Shown one piece after another: positions 23,269 through 34,229 of a stretch of DNA of 64,000 nucleotides; position 1 is the stretch's first letter; every line of letters starts with the position of its first letter. Position numbers and translations under genes: made by a program. The stretch is from Podarcis raffonei (Eukaryota > Chordata > Lepidosauria > Squamata > Lacertidae), in assembly GCF_027172205.1 (NCBI RefSeq), contig NC_070617.1:2053501-2117500 (forward strand), read 5' to 3'. The notes below the pieces were generated by a model. It ran no database searches and had not been told where the DNA came from. It saw nothing but the letters and a program-made list of their open reading frames with translations.

Positions 23269-24370
23269 GCTTTCTGGAACATCAGTAGAAATGGCTTCAT
23301 TCAACAACCAGCAGCAGTGCAAACAGGCAACCACCTTGCCACCTGCACTGTGCAAAGCAGCACCAGAACCGTTGCCATGCCCTCAGCCAACACCATGTGG
23401 AGAGAAGCCTCCATGCAAGGAACCACCAGTAGTGGTCGTCCCAACTCCTTGCCCTCAGCCAACACCATGTCAAGAGAAGCCTCCATGCAAGGAGCCACCA
23501 GTAGTGGTCGTACCAACTCCTTGCCCTCAGCCAACACCATGTCAAGAGAAGCCTCCATGCAAGGAGCCACCAGTAGTGGTCGTTCCAACTCCTTGCCCTC
23601 AGCCAACACCATGTCAAGAGAAGCCTCCATGCAAGGAGCCACCAGTAGTGGTCGTTCCAACTCCTTGCCCTCAGCCAACACCGTGTCCTCAACAAAAGCA
23701 GCCATGCAAAGAGCCACCAGTAGTGATTTGTCCTCAGCCAACACCATGTCCTCAGGAGAAGCCTCCCTGCAAGGAGACACCAATAGTGGTCGTCCCAACT
23801 CCATGCCCTCAGCCAACACCATGTGAAGAGAAGCCTCCATGCAAGGAGCCGCCAGTAGTGGTCGTTCCAACTCCTTGCCCTCAGCCAACACCATGTCAAG
23901 AGAAGCCTCCATGCAAGGAACCACCAGTAGTGGTTGTTCCAACTCCTTGCCCTCAGCCAACACCGTGTCCTCAGCAAAAGCAGCCATGTAAGCAGCCACC
24001 AGCAGTGATTTGTCCAACTCCATGCCCTCAGCCAACACCATGTGAAGAGAAGCCTTCCTGCAAGGAGACACCAGTAGTGGTCGTCCCAACTCCTTGCCCT
24101 CAGCCAACACCATGTCAAGAGAAGCCTCCCTGCAAGGAGCCACCAGTAGTGGTTGTCCCAACTCCATGCCCTCAGCCAACACCATGTCAAGAGAAGCCTC
24201 CATGCAGGGAGACACCAGTAGTGGTTGTACCAACTCCATGCACAGAGAAGCAGCCTCCCTGCAAGGAGCCAGCCACTGTCCCATGTTGCCCACCTGAGGC
24301 AAAATGCCCACCCCCTTGCGATCAACAGCAGAAGAAGCAACCTTGCCAGTGGCCTCACCAGCAGAAGTAA
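23269..24370 (+). CDS. EDC cornified-envelope precursor, Pro/Cys/Val-rich 24-residue repeat protein (gene 1, exon 2)
   Basis: The reading frame is 23291-24370, 359 codons. Exon 2 begins at 23269 after the acceptor TTACCTGCAG, leaving a 22-base 5' UTR. The N-terminus (residues 1-12) contains QQQCKQ, the signature shared with the other three genes. Residues of about 29-310 are some twelve tandem units of about 24 residues, each with CPQPTPC, a charged EKPPCK step and KEPPVVVV. The C-terminus (from about 325) is Cys/Pro-rich and ends with KKQPC and HQQK, giving Gln and Lys for transglutaminase. No signal peptide or membrane span is visible. Composition and gene layout fit a cytoplasmic cornified-envelope precursor analogous to SPRR, loricrin or involucrin. 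Reverse-strand frames across the repeat are open because the unit is 72 bases; I regard them as shadows. Orthology to a named anole EDC gene is not settled. Confidence 0.88.
23373..24235 (+). repeat. Coding 72-base tandem repeat of gene 1
   Basis: About twelve units, each 72 bases in the standard form, with a few units altered in length by whole codons. Variant steps (GEK, QEK, EEK, PQQKQ) recur in a block order, pointing to duplication of several units at once. Confidence 0.9.
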
Positions 24371-25483
24371 GCAAGCATGAGAAACAACAACAGCGCAGGA
24401 AGTCAGCATGAGCAGCTTTCAATATACCTCATCCTTTTTGTTTATTTAAATTCCTTTTAAAACCCTTCTGTTAATATATTCCCCATGTTGTTCTCCATAT
24501 GATAATAGTAGTAGACAGCATAATTGCCACCAGCAAGTTACATTTACATTGCTTCAAGAGGAAGTGTTTTGGAGTTAGGCTGTCAAATTTGGCTTTTGGT
24601 GGAGATGCAATGAGCTCTTAGTTTCTTCCTTCTTGGGGATGCCTCAGATGGCAAAAGTTCCTCCCATTTCCCCTGATTTATCCAATGTAGCATGGTACTC
24701 TCTTGTGCGATGGAGGACATTGTCCCGTTGTCAGTACTGAAGTAAAATTCAACTGTTAGTTTGGTTGGATTCTGTACGAAGGATAGGAGAAGCCATCTCA
24801 TCCTTTCCTGGGTATCCCTGTTTCTTCAATATTTATTATTGCTTAATGATTATATTGTTGATCATGCAGTTCTTAAAATAGGGAAGACCCCTGCCATATA
24901 AGTCCCATCCTACCTGGAATGGTGAAATGAATACCAGTTGCTGGAGAATAGGTGTGGAAGAGGGATGTTGAACCCATGCCTCAATTGTTGGCTTCCCTAA
25001 GAGATTTGATTGACTAGTGTGGGAAGCAGGGGGCTGAACTAGGTTTGATCCAGCGGGGTTTTCCTTACATTCATGAGCGAATCCCATTTCCTACATGTAC
25101 TTTTCCTTATCCACCCACCCCAAATGATTAGTAGGCAAATAGCGAGGACTGTTTCTGCCTTCATTAAATACATCCTTATTGAAATGTTGGCAGAGAACGT
25201 AATAATCAAAGCTTCTCATCTGAGGCAACACGTTAAACTTCAAAAAGAAATTGTTCCCAGTGATGCCCGAGTATTATTTTACTGTGAATTTAATTAAGGT
25301 AATTGACACAAAAGGAAGCGGATTTTATTGGATGGCTTTTGTGCCATGATTGCGAAGGGGTGATCATGGCATCGCCAGGAAGCTGATGACATGTCCCAAA
25401 TCTTAATGTTTATTATTCATCCATCTGTATATTCTTCTGGGATTAAATGGATTGTTCCTAAATCTCTGAACTTCTGAAATACA

Positions 25484-25489
25484 AATAAA
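25484..25489 (+). promoter_or_regulatory. Candidate poly(A) signal for gene 1
   Basis: This is the first clear AATAAA on the sense strand that I found after the stop at 24370, and it is followed about 30 bases on by a GT-rich stretch. It implies a 3' UTR of about 1.1 kb. An upstream variant signal cannot be excluded. Confidence 0.45.
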
Positions 25490-25779
25490 AAGCCTCAACG
25501 TGAATTTGAATCCGGAGATTTGTTTTTGGTGGGGAATGTGACTGTATGAAGGGCAGTATAAAAATACCTATATAAAATAAATTAAGAATGTGCAAAGAAA
25601 GACTTCCGCAGTCCCTCCAGAAGATTCCAACTTGGGTAAAACTTCTTTTTTAAGAAAAGCTCAACTTTTGACTTCTTGAAATATGACAACCCTACTGTTT
25701 GGACAAGGTCACAATTATTGGTATAACAGTTGGTTTAGCACCGCATTGATGCCAGCAAACATTAGAGGGGAGGGCTGTA

Positions 25780-25960
25780 ACTGAGTTACAGCCTGCTTTG
25801 CATGCAAACGGCTCCAGGTTCAATTCTTGGCATCCCCACGTAAGGGCTGAGAAGGGCACCCTGCCTGAAACCCTGGAGAGGCCCTGCTAGTCAGAGTAAG
25901 CAATATTGGGTTAGATGGAGCTAAGGTCCTGCTTTAGTATCAGGCAGCCTCCCATGTCCC
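25780..25960 (+). mobile_element. tRNA-Ala-like SINE copy
   Basis: The head GGGCTGTAACTGAGTTACAG with CTGCTTTGCATGC and the B-box region AGGTTCAATTCTTGG resembles a tRNA-Ala(TGC) body followed by a common tail. Other copies (minus strand) lie at 29560-29735, 32303-32465, 38840-38970, 39395-39680, 43620-43800 and 47860-48000. Confidence 0.6.
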
Positions 25961-26479
25961 AGTCAACCCCAGCCACTATAGCCAATGGCCAGGGATGGTG
26001 GGAGGAGTCCTTGTGAAAGGGGAGGATCTACAAAATGGAATTTTCACCCACATGTTTCCTTAGTCACTTCATGATGCAGCTTTACTTGCGCCAAAACTTG
26101 CACATCACCATGTGGGGATAAGCATGGTCAACTGCAATGGGAAGTGTGGAGAAGCAGGGTGGGTAACATGGGCAAAGCAGAGTCAATTGCATGGGAATAA
26201 TACGATCAATGGCATGGGAAAGTGTGGCGAAGCATGGACAATGGCAATATACAATTGCCTTGTGCCAATGGCCTTCTGAATCGTTGCCAGTGGAAATGAA
26301 AGGGGGAGAGATTCAGTTGCCAAGTCTTCAGCTATCTTGACATTTATTGGGGGTTACTTCACTTCTTGAGGGTTACTTCACGGTGTCAATTTGCCAAGTG
26401 GAAAAAGTACTACCAGGCACCTCAGCGCCAACCAACTGAAGTCCATAGCAAGGCCAAAGACGCTACATGAAGAAAGGGT

Positions 26480-26690
26480 GGGAGGGCTGGAAATCTGCGG
26501 CACGAGGCTGAAAGGGAAGCCTCAGAGTTGCACCGAGGCTTAAATCGGCCCCGCTTGGCCGCTTGGTGACATGACCTGGCCAGGGTCTCTCCCAGCGGGA
26601 CGCGGGATATCGTCCCGCCCCCACGCTGAGGCAGGAGGAGGCTAGGTGACCCGACCGCAACCCGGCCCCAGGCAGAAGTGGACCCGATTT
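26480..26690. other. GC/CpG-rich segment of unknown nature
   Basis: The stretch is rich in CG (CGGCACGAGG, CGGGACGCGGGATATCG, CCCGACCGCAACCCGGC) within AT-rich surroundings. It may be a piece of a GC-rich mobile element or a small CpG island. The open minus-strand frame 26463-26717 has no known motif. Confidence 0.35.
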
Positions 26691-27025
26691 ATTACTCCAG
26701 TCCTGGATTCCTATCATCTCATATTCTCCTGATGAAACATGGGAGGCAAGAGTGTGGCGGCAAAAGTTGCTTTGTCAAGAGCAAAGGAAGAAAGCTGATA
26801 ACTGGCTTCTTCGTTTGTGCTGGGTTCCAGGAAGACTCCACCGAACTACCCAAACCTGCTCAACCACTAGGTCTTCCAAATTCTTAATTGCATCTCCCTG
26901 TCTTTCTAAGAACGGGCAAGTATGGACAGTGATTCTTACATTTTGGCTTGAGAGAGGCCTAGCCTCTTAAGCATCAGGCATAGCAGCATTAATTGCTTTG
27001 CACAGCATCGTTAATGGATATAGGC

Positions 27026-27117
27026 CAGGGGTTCCCACACTGGGCAGTAGAGCCTAGGGTGGCTGTGGGGTTACCCGAGGGAGGTGCTAAGAGGCAAGAA
27101 GGCAGCAGGGGATGCCG

Positions 27118-27166
<49 letters not shown>

Positions 27167-27800
27167 TTGTTATTTATACCACACCCATCTGGCTGGGCTT
27201 CTGCAGCCATTCTGGACGGCTTTCAACAAAATATTAAAATATTGTAATGCATCAAACATTAAAAGCTTCCCTAAAGAGGGCTGCCTTCAGATGTCCTCTA
27301 AAAGTCTGGTAGTTGTTGTTCTGTTTGACATCTGGTGGGAGGGCGTTCCACAGGGAGGACGCCACCACCGAGAAGGCCCTCTACCTGGTTCCCTGTAACT
27401 TGGCTTCTCACAGGGAGGGAACTACCAGAAGGCCCTCGGCGCTGGACCTCAGTTTCCGGGCAGAACAATGGGGGTGGAGACGCTCCTTCAGGTATACAGG
27501 ACCGAGGCCGTTTAGGGCTTTAAAGGTCAGCACCAACCCTTTGAATTGTGCTCGGAGACGTAGTTGACTACCAGACTTTGAAAAGCTGTTCTCACTGGAT
27601 CAAGTTCATATTTTATTATTTTTTAATTAATTAAATTGAGTAGTTTTCACTGGATTTTGAATAAATGTGCAATTAGCTGCTACTGTTAGGAATTTATGTT
27701 ATTATATTCTTTAGTGGGTCATGCAAGCTGCTATTCTGGGTAGGGGAAGATTCACCAGGGATGAATTGGGCACTGGCCCCAAACAGTCTGGGAACCACTG
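27026..27800. mobile_element. hAT-like DNA transposon remnant, interrupted by an L2 copy
   Basis: The ends CAGGGGTTCCCACACTG and CAGTCTGGGAACCACTG are inverted repeats. Flanks ATATAGGC (27018-27025) and GTAGAGGC (27801-27808) match at 6 of 8 bases, as an old 8-base target-site duplication would. The L2 copy fills about 27119-27562. Confidence 0.65.
27121..27562 (-). mobile_element. L2-like LINE 3' region (type A) with (AAT)n tail
   Basis: Begins on the plus strand with about 15 AAT units, then TTTATACCACACCCATCTGG and the usual type A text up to TTTGAATTGTGCTCGGAGAC. Confidence 0.75.
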
Positions 27801-28034
27801 GTAGAGGCCCTTGGCAGAGTAATAGCAGCAAAAAATGTCCTCCCAAGATTAAATGCCTTCCCACCAGCAGATTGGATTGTTAAGATCACAGAAAGGAAGG
27901 TCATCCCTAGCAAAGATTTTTTTTTTTCTGTCTGGTGTAAAGAAGTATATATCCTTCAGAATATCTAGATTTATTGCTAAGCCTCTACAAATCCTTGCTA
28001 TGAAACTTCAAGCAGGTATGGGAAATTATTTATC

Positions 28035-28211
28035 CAATGCTTTTTTTCCTGAGGGTACGCAGGGGTACGCATACCCCTAAACAGTTTGTGAATCTTGGTA
28101 CTTTTGTCCATTTACTGTATTTATTTTTCCCGATTTGAACTATAAAATGGTGGCTTTCTTGAGTCAAAATGAGAGTAACCCTAAACTTTTTTTTAAGGAA
28201 AAAAAGCACTG
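28035..28211. mobile_element. Short hAT-like MITE
   Basis: Inverted ends CAATGCTTTTTTTCCT and AGGAAAAAAAGCACTG; flanks TATTTATC (28027-28034) and GATTTATC (28212-28219) match at 7 of 8 bases. Length 177 bases. A related start, CAGTGCTTTTTTTTCC, is seen at about 38671. Confidence 0.7.
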
Positions 28212-28984
28212 GATTTATCCTTTAAAGATTAAGGAGCAGAAATGTAAATCTCTATTGCTGTTGTTGTTATCTGCTAAAACACAATAAACTAACTCACTGA
28301 CTGGCTGAAATGATGTCTGTGTTCTATGGAGCTTACAGAATTTTCATAGGAAATTTTTGTGTTTTGGGAACACACACATACACACATATAATGTCCAGTA
28401 GCACCTTAGAGACCAACTAAGTTTGTTCTTGGTATAAGGCTTTGTCTGCATGCACACTTCTTCAGATACACTTTGTTTTTTGGAACAGAGAGGAAGCTTT
28501 CAGGTACCCTGAATGTTTCCCCATAAGCCTACCTTCTTTGCTCCAGTGTGTCTATAGTTTACCATCTGCTTGGGCACCAAATTTGGCACATAGCTGTAAA
28601 TTTCCTGCATTAGCAAGGTGTTAGACCAGATGACCGCTGAGGACTCTTCCAGCTCCATGATTCTAGGATCACTGACTCCACATCGTTGGGTGCTGGGATG
28701 TGAGGAATGTGTGAAATGGATGGAGAATGTGCCGCCCACGTCCAGAGCAAGTGTACTACCTGATCCTTCACATAATAGGGGGGAGTGGGAGAACGGTATA
28801 GAGTTGAAGTCTGGCTGAGGCCACATTCACACCATGCATTTAAAGCACCTTAATACCTCTTGAAGCTGTCATGGCTTCCCACAAATAATGAGAACTATAG
28901 TTTGCTAAGCGTGCAGAGAGGTACTAGGAAACTCCTCTTCCAGTGCTACAATTCCCAAAAATCCCTATGAAGAGGGATTGGGTG

Positions 28985-29513
28985 TTAGAATCATAGAATC
29001 ATAGAGTTGGAAGAGACCACAAGGGCCATCGAGTCCAACCCCCTGCCAAGCAGGAAACACCATCAGAGCACTCCTGACATATGGTTGTCAAGCCTCTGCT
29101 TAAAGACCTCCAAAGAAGGAGACTCCACCACACTCCTTGGCAGCAAATTCCACTGTCAAACAGCTCTTACTGTCAGGAAGTTCTTCCTAATGTTTAGGTG
29201 GAATCTTCTTTCTTGTAGTTTGGATCCATTGCTCCGTGTCCGCTTCTCTGGAGCAGCAGAAAACAACCTTTCTCCCTCCTCTATGTGACATCCTTTTATA
29301 TATTTGAACATGGCTATCATATCACCCCTTAGCCTCCTCTTCTCCAGGCTAAACATGCCCAGCTCCCTTAGCCGTTCCTCATAAGGCATCGTTTCCAGGC
29401 CTTTGACCATTTTGGTTGCCCTCCTCTGGACACGTTCCAGTTTGTCAGTGTCCTTCTTGAACTGTGGCGCCCAGAACTGGACACAGTACTCCAGGTGAGG
29501 TCTGACCAGACTG
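28985..29513 (-). mobile_element. CR1 LINE 3' end
   Basis: Starts with AATCATAGAATCATAGAGTTGG (reverse complement of the CR1 terminus) and encodes on the minus strand [28 protein letters not shown] and [13 protein letters not shown] up to about 29156, nearly identical to 2960-3320. Confidence 0.9.
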
Positions 29514-30059
29514 TTAAGCCACCCTGGACATTGGGCTGGCACTGCAAGGCTGCAATGGCAATATAGGAATTTGCCTTATACTAAGTCAAACCATTGGTTC
29601 ATCTAGTTCAGTGTTGCCTTCACTGACTGGCAGGGGCTGCCCAGGGTTTCAGACCTAGAGATGCCAGGGATTGTGACCTGAGACTTTCTGCATGCAAGGG
29701 AGATGATCTACAGCTGAGCCACAGCCCTTTCCTAATGTTGGACTAGGCAAGCTGTTGGTCTGATCCAACAAGACTCTAATGTTGTTGCTTTTTCTTAAAA
29801 TAATAATAAATAAAACCAGTAAAACATCTTAGCAAGGCTCCACACATTGCTACCAGGTGAAACCTCTAATGATTCAAAAGGTTTGAAATACCTTTAAACC
29901 GCAGACACTTAACATCAGTTCAGTCAGTGACCTAGCTTTGTTACGATTGCTGACGGAGTGGATCAGAATCAGAGGAACTGTGGGATCAGGTGTGAGTGTT
30001 GACAAATAAGATGTAAACATCCTTCTGGGTCTGGGGTGCCCTGAAGTCCTTTGGTTTGT

Positions 30060-30330
30060 TTAGAGTAGCTCTTTTGGTGTGGCTAAAGTTTCCTTTTGAT
30101 GTGGCGAAAGCCGCCATTGGGTGCATCTAGAACAGTCCTTTGGTGTGGCTACAGTATCCCTTTGGTGTGCCTAGAATAGCTGTTTGGTATGGCTAGAGAA
30201 GCCCTCTGGTATGTTTAGAACAGCCCTATAATGTTTCTAGAACAGTGCTTTGTTGTGCTTAGAACAGCCCCTTTGTTGTATCTAGAACAGCCCTTTGGTG
30301 TGCATAAAAGAGCCATTTGGTGTGCCTGCA
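30060..30330 (+). repeat. Degenerate tandem repeat, unit about 28-29 bases
   Basis: Roughly nine imperfect units around the core TAGAACAGCCCTTTGGTGTG (variants GGCTAGAGAAGCCCTCTGG, TTAGAACAGCCCCTTTG). It directly precedes an LTR-like sequence and may be part of the same element. Confidence 0.7.
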
Positions 30331-30331
30331 G

Positions 30332-30625
30332 TGTTAGAATTCCTGCTCCGTGATTGCAGTCATGGGATTGTTGTCTTTCACATGACGGTATATCTTTCGA
30401 CTCCACAGAGTGGGAAGTGATGGAGACAGGATGTTTGTGTTACTGTGTTCCGTGAAGTGGGACAATTGTCCTTTGTTTTTTCTCGTTGCTGTCTGATGCT
30501 AGATAGAGAGGGAGCCATGTTGCAGTGCTCCGTGTGTGTTTATATGTAAATAAAGTAGATTAGCCAAAATGCAGAGTTGCTGAGGTCTGTCACGCAAGTT
30601 GCGAAGACTCTGTGGATCCCTAAGT
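30332..30625 (+). mobile_element. LTR-like fossil, probably Gypsy/ERV type
   Basis: Starts TGTTAGAATTCC, has an ATATGTAAATAAAG poly(A)-signal-like site near 30547, and is followed at about 30640 by a primer-binding-site-like TGGCAGCGGTCG. The right edge is uncertain. It appears to be a broken remnant with only a little internal sequence. Confidence 0.5.
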
Positions 30626-30929
30626 GTGCCGATGTCTGTTGGCAGCGGTCGCTGTGATGTTCGGGCAGAAGAAAGCTTTTGAAGCTCCCGAATGATCGAT
30701 CAGGAGGGAGGGAACATGCCAGCTGGGCATGTGTCTCTGCCAGGGTCCTACTCGAGTGTAGGCTGAGCTCCTGACATGGAGCAGCCCTTTGGGTTTCCTA
30801 CGCGTGAAACCATACCATACCATATAACAAACACAGGAAATCAACCTAGCAGAAGAAAGATAGATCTGTGCTAAATGCAAAGAATGATACATAGAGACAC
30901 AAATGCGGGCAGCTGACTGCAGGAAGCGT

Positions 30930-30935
30930 TTTATT
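30930..30935 (-). promoter_or_regulatory. Poly(A) signal of gene 2
   Basis: A minus-strand AATAAA sits about 110 bases after the stop codon of gene 2 and is followed by TG-rich sequence. This gives a short 3' UTR of about 130 bases, typical of small EDC genes. Confidence 0.65.
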
Positions 30936-31046
30936 GATAGGCTTTCATTTCTGGAAGACTGCATTGGCTATGAGGGATACAATGATAGAATCGTAGAGCT
31001 GAAACGGACGCAAAATCCAACCACCCGCAATGCAGGAACCACAGCT

Positions 31047-31403
31047 TCAGCACTGTTTCCCTTGTTGGCTGTCTTGATGGTGCTGGTGGTGCTGGTGGTG
31101 CTGGTGATGAGAGCCGCCATCCTTGGCCGACTGGCAGTGGCCTTGGCTTCCGCCACCGGACCCGTGGCAAGGTTTCCCAGGGCACTGAGGTTCAACCTGA
31201 CCTTGGCACGGATTCCCAGGGCATTGAGGTTCAACCTGCCCTTGGCACGGATTCCCAGGGCACTGAGGTTCAACCTGCCCCTGGCACACTGGCGCTGGGC
31301 CCGTCTTCCCACATCCTGAAGAAGCAGACCCGCAGAAGGTGGGTGGGCAGGAAGGAGGCTGCTTACACTGCTGTGACATCTTCTTCTGTTGATTTCGGGA
31401 GAC
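31047..31403 (-). CDS. EDC protein with 13-residue Gly/Pro/Gln/Cys repeats and His-rich tail (gene 2, exon 2)
   Basis: The reading frame is 31379 down to 31047, 110 codons. On the minus strand, exon 2 starts at 31403 after the acceptor CATTTCAG, leaving a 24-base 5' UTR. The protein starts MSQQCKQPPSCPP, the shared EDC N-terminal motif. Residues of about 33-70 hold three near-perfect 13-residue units of the type CQGQVEPQCPGNP. A Gly/Ser linker follows, then a tail of four HHQ-type triplets and a Gln/Lys/Cys end (QQGKQC). No signal peptide or membrane segment is seen. The layout and composition fit a cornified-envelope precursor; the Gln and Lys at both ends suit transglutaminase cross-linking and the histidines could bind metal or tune charge (inference). 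The gene converges on gene 1 and diverges from gene 3. Confidence 0.87.
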   Translation of the reverse strand, partial: VSRNQQKKMSQQCKQPPSCPPTFCGSASSGCGKTGPAPVCQGQVEPQCPGNPCQGQVEPQCPGNPCQGQVEPQCPGKPCHGSGGGSQGHCQSAKDGGSHHQHHQHHQHHQDSQQGKQC

Positions 31404-31976
31404 CTGAAATGAAACCAGGCTGTAAGTTCCAGCAGCTCTCAGTCACAGGCAGTGATCTATGTCTTGACATAAGTCACCTTGGAACTAAGGGTCTCCTTAA
31501 GGAAATGAGTGAGCCCAGGTTATTTTGCAACGGGCCCCAGATCTCCTGCTTACTCCCCCTTGGGGAAATAAATTAAATTATCTTTGTTTACAGTGACCCC
31601 CCAGCCACGCACTTGTAAAGGGCCACAGTTCAGCAGAAAATCATCTGCCGAAGCTGCAGAGCCCCAAGGGTGAAACCGGGGACCTTCTCCATGGACAGCT
31701 GGTGCTCCGTCAGCAAGCTACAGTCTTTCCCTGAAAAAACAAAGCTCATCCACACTTCCACTTGCCCCACCACTTTCCTTGTGAAAACACACTCTTTACC
31801 ACTGAATCGGAGCAAACAACAGTCAAGTTTTCTGCGGAATGATGTTTGCTCCAGTTGAACAGCAAAGAGTGAGATTTTCCAAGCAGAGTGACGGGGCACA
31901 TAGAAAAGCTCTTGGAGCCCAAAGTTAGGTTCTAATCCTCAAGGTTCTGAAAAAAGAGCTGATTTAAATAGGAAGC

Positions 31977-32294
31977 CAGGGCTGTCTTAAGCATATGTGG
32001 TGCCGGGGTGCAAGGATCCACCCGGCGCCCCCCCCCCAGCTTGCCCAGTCCCAGGCGTGCAGGAGGGCAGAGCTGGCCGGCTGCCTCAGCATCTCACTGG
32101 CTTGGTCGCCCCCAAACTCGCGGCACAGAGCCGCCTGCAGCAGAAGAGCCTGCCACAGCGCTCTGACCAATGGGTGGACTTTTCCCCGGACTCAACTCTC
32201 GGGCCCCAGATTCTTGGCCTGGCGCCCCTGAGAGCCCAGCATCTGGGTGCCTGAGAGCCCAGCACCCCTAGCGCCTATGGGTAAGACGGCCCTG
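31977..32294. mobile_element. GC-rich hAT-like non-autonomous element, copy 1
   Basis: The ends CAGGGCTGTCTTA and TAAGACGGCCCTG are inverted (one mismatch). The flanks TAGGAAGC (31969-31976) and TAGGAAAC (32295-32302) match at 7 of 8 bases. Inserted into a tRNA-Ala-like SINE in the gene 2 intron. Second copy at 56929-57241. Confidence 0.75.
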
Positions 32295-32465
32295 TAGGAA
32301 ACTGCCTTATACCAAGATAGAACACTGCACTGTCTAACTCAGCATCAGCCACACTGGTTGGCAGCAACTCTCCAAGATTTCAAGCTGAGAGTCTTTCCCA
32401 GGCATTGCTGGAGACTCCACAGGTTGAACCAGGGACCTTTTGCATGCAAAATAGATGCTGTACAA

Positions 32466-33315
32466 TGGGTTGGGTTACTGTGTTCTGTGCAAAATTCAGT
32501 ACTTTCAAATCAAACAAGCGAAAAGGACAGTGGTGGGTTTGCAATGTAGCAGCACAGCTTCAGAAACCAATTCTAGGGATGGGGGAAGAAGTGGAAATGC
32601 TTATTAAACCAGAAGGAAGCCAACCTTTACAATTCATGCATTTCTGAATTTTGCAATGCCAAGATCTCCAACAGCAAAATGTGTACAAAAACATAAATAA
32701 ATGTACACAAAGGAAAATATTTAGGTAAAAAGAGGATATGAGAAAACATTACATTGGCAGAAAATGCTTGCAAATCCCTGCATACAAAAATTGACATATT
32801 AAGAAAAATGCACGCCGGAAAGTGTAGGGATTTTCATGTGATTTAAATGAAACAGAATTTCAAACTGGTGCAGAAAAGGTGAGAAACAGAGAAACGGAAA
32901 TGAAATATTCATCTATCCCTAAGCCATTGTGTTTCAACTTTTCAATGCCTGTTGAGAACTTTTCTATTCCACCCGGCCTGTGCAGACAAGTAAGAAGACA
33001 TCTGAGCTTATTTCTGTTTCTTCTACTTCTATGAAATAGCAGTATATTTTTAAAAATAAATAAATAAACCCAGGGAGAAATTTTGGAGGAGGAGAATTAC
33101 AGGCGCATTCTTACTCAAAAGTAAATGCTCTGTTTTAGGAGCAACCACAGCTAAGTAAAGTGGTATTGTTCTCTCTCCTGAGATTAAGATTCAGAAAGTC
33201 ATAAGTTTCAGAAACTGGCATGCGGCCTCCAACTCTGGCCATGAAATGGCAGGAAGAAGCTGATGAAAAGTTTTCCTTATCGGCACAGAGAAATTAAAGC
33301 CAAAAACCAACTTAC
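32466..33315 (-). other. Promoter-proximal part of the gene 2 intron
   Basis: AT-rich, no repeat or gene recognised apart from short A-rich tracts near 32680-32800 and 33045-33065. Confidence 0.45.
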
Positions 33316-33396
33316 CCAACAATATGCCAACACAGGTGAGTTGAGAAGGAGAGCTGGGTGCTTTTCCGAGTGTGGAAAAGAAGGGCTTTATATAGG
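33316..33396 (-). promoter_or_regulatory. Core promoter and non-coding exon 1 of EDC gene 2
   Basis: On the minus strand a TATA box, CCTATATAAAG, lies at 33396-33386. Exon 1 would start near 33360 and end at 33316 in the donor GTTGG|GTAAGT (GT at 33315-33314). The intron, 33315-31404, is about 1.9 kb. The last exon bases and the donor match those of genes 1 and 3. Confidence 0.72.
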
Positions 33397-34229
33397 CCTT
33401 CTAAGCACTGTCTCATCAGGAAATGAGGATGACGCTGGTCCTACAAGTCAATTGAGATTGACACATGGAGAATCCACCCTTCTGACATTGTCAGGGCCTT
33501 TTTCACCCGATTCTCTACTTTTTCCAAGAAGAAAAGAATAACGAGGGGCACCACCCTTTGCAAGAACAACATGTCCAATTTAATTCATGTCTTGAAAGAT
33601 CCCTTAAGAAAGGGCACATGTAGGATTTACAACCCCGCCATCCTGTCTGGCAAAGGACTCATGGGCAGAAGAACCATCCCAGTGCTGTCAGAAGAAGGAA
33701 CTTGATACATTCAACTGGACCACTCCCAAAGTGTCTGGCTTGCGGTGGGGTGCGGAGTAAGGGATGAAATCAGCACTAGTCCTGCTCAGAGTAGACCTGA
33801 TGAATCCGAGGTTCATGAACTTCAATGGGCCTAGTCTAAGCAGAACCTAGTTGAAGACCACCCTGAGAGATTATAGCTGCTGGGTGCTCTCTGGGGCAAA
33901 AATGGTCCCATTTCCGAATCCTTGAGTTAGGGAAGACGTCTTCAGTTTGCCCAAGCTTGGGAAGCAGAGGTCAGAATAAAACTGCCTGCCTTCTCGTGCA
34001 TTTATACATAAATCTATGACGCAGTCTGTGGGAAGTGGTGGAAGTGCTCCAGGGGGCAAGTGAATTGTTTAAGAACTTAAGAGCACCAAGTATTGCAGTA
34101 TTCAGGCATTTTTAGTTCAGAAGAGGGTTTGAGAAGCTTTCGTGTTCTTACTGAAGGGTGAATTGCCCTGGCGGTAATAATAAGCAGGATTTAAGCCCAA
34201 AATGGTGAAGAATAAAAGTAAGCAGGATC

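Noticed and set aside
23373-24235. CRISPR array, because of regularly spaced similar units
   Set aside because: The units are contiguous without spacers, are in frame, and belong to a coding exon of a vertebrate gene.
23297-24422. Two minus-strand open frames of about 370 codons
   Set aside because: They lie on the antisense of gene 1 and stay open only because of the 72-base repeat. They are Trp/Leu/Arg- or Met/Glu-rich artefacts without promoter, acceptor or conserved start.
26989-27398. Frames with poly-Leu, poly-Asn or poly-Ile
   Set aside because: These are translations of the AAT array and the adjoining L2 3' end. The same holds for similar frames at 3842, 44019, 45299 and 54554.
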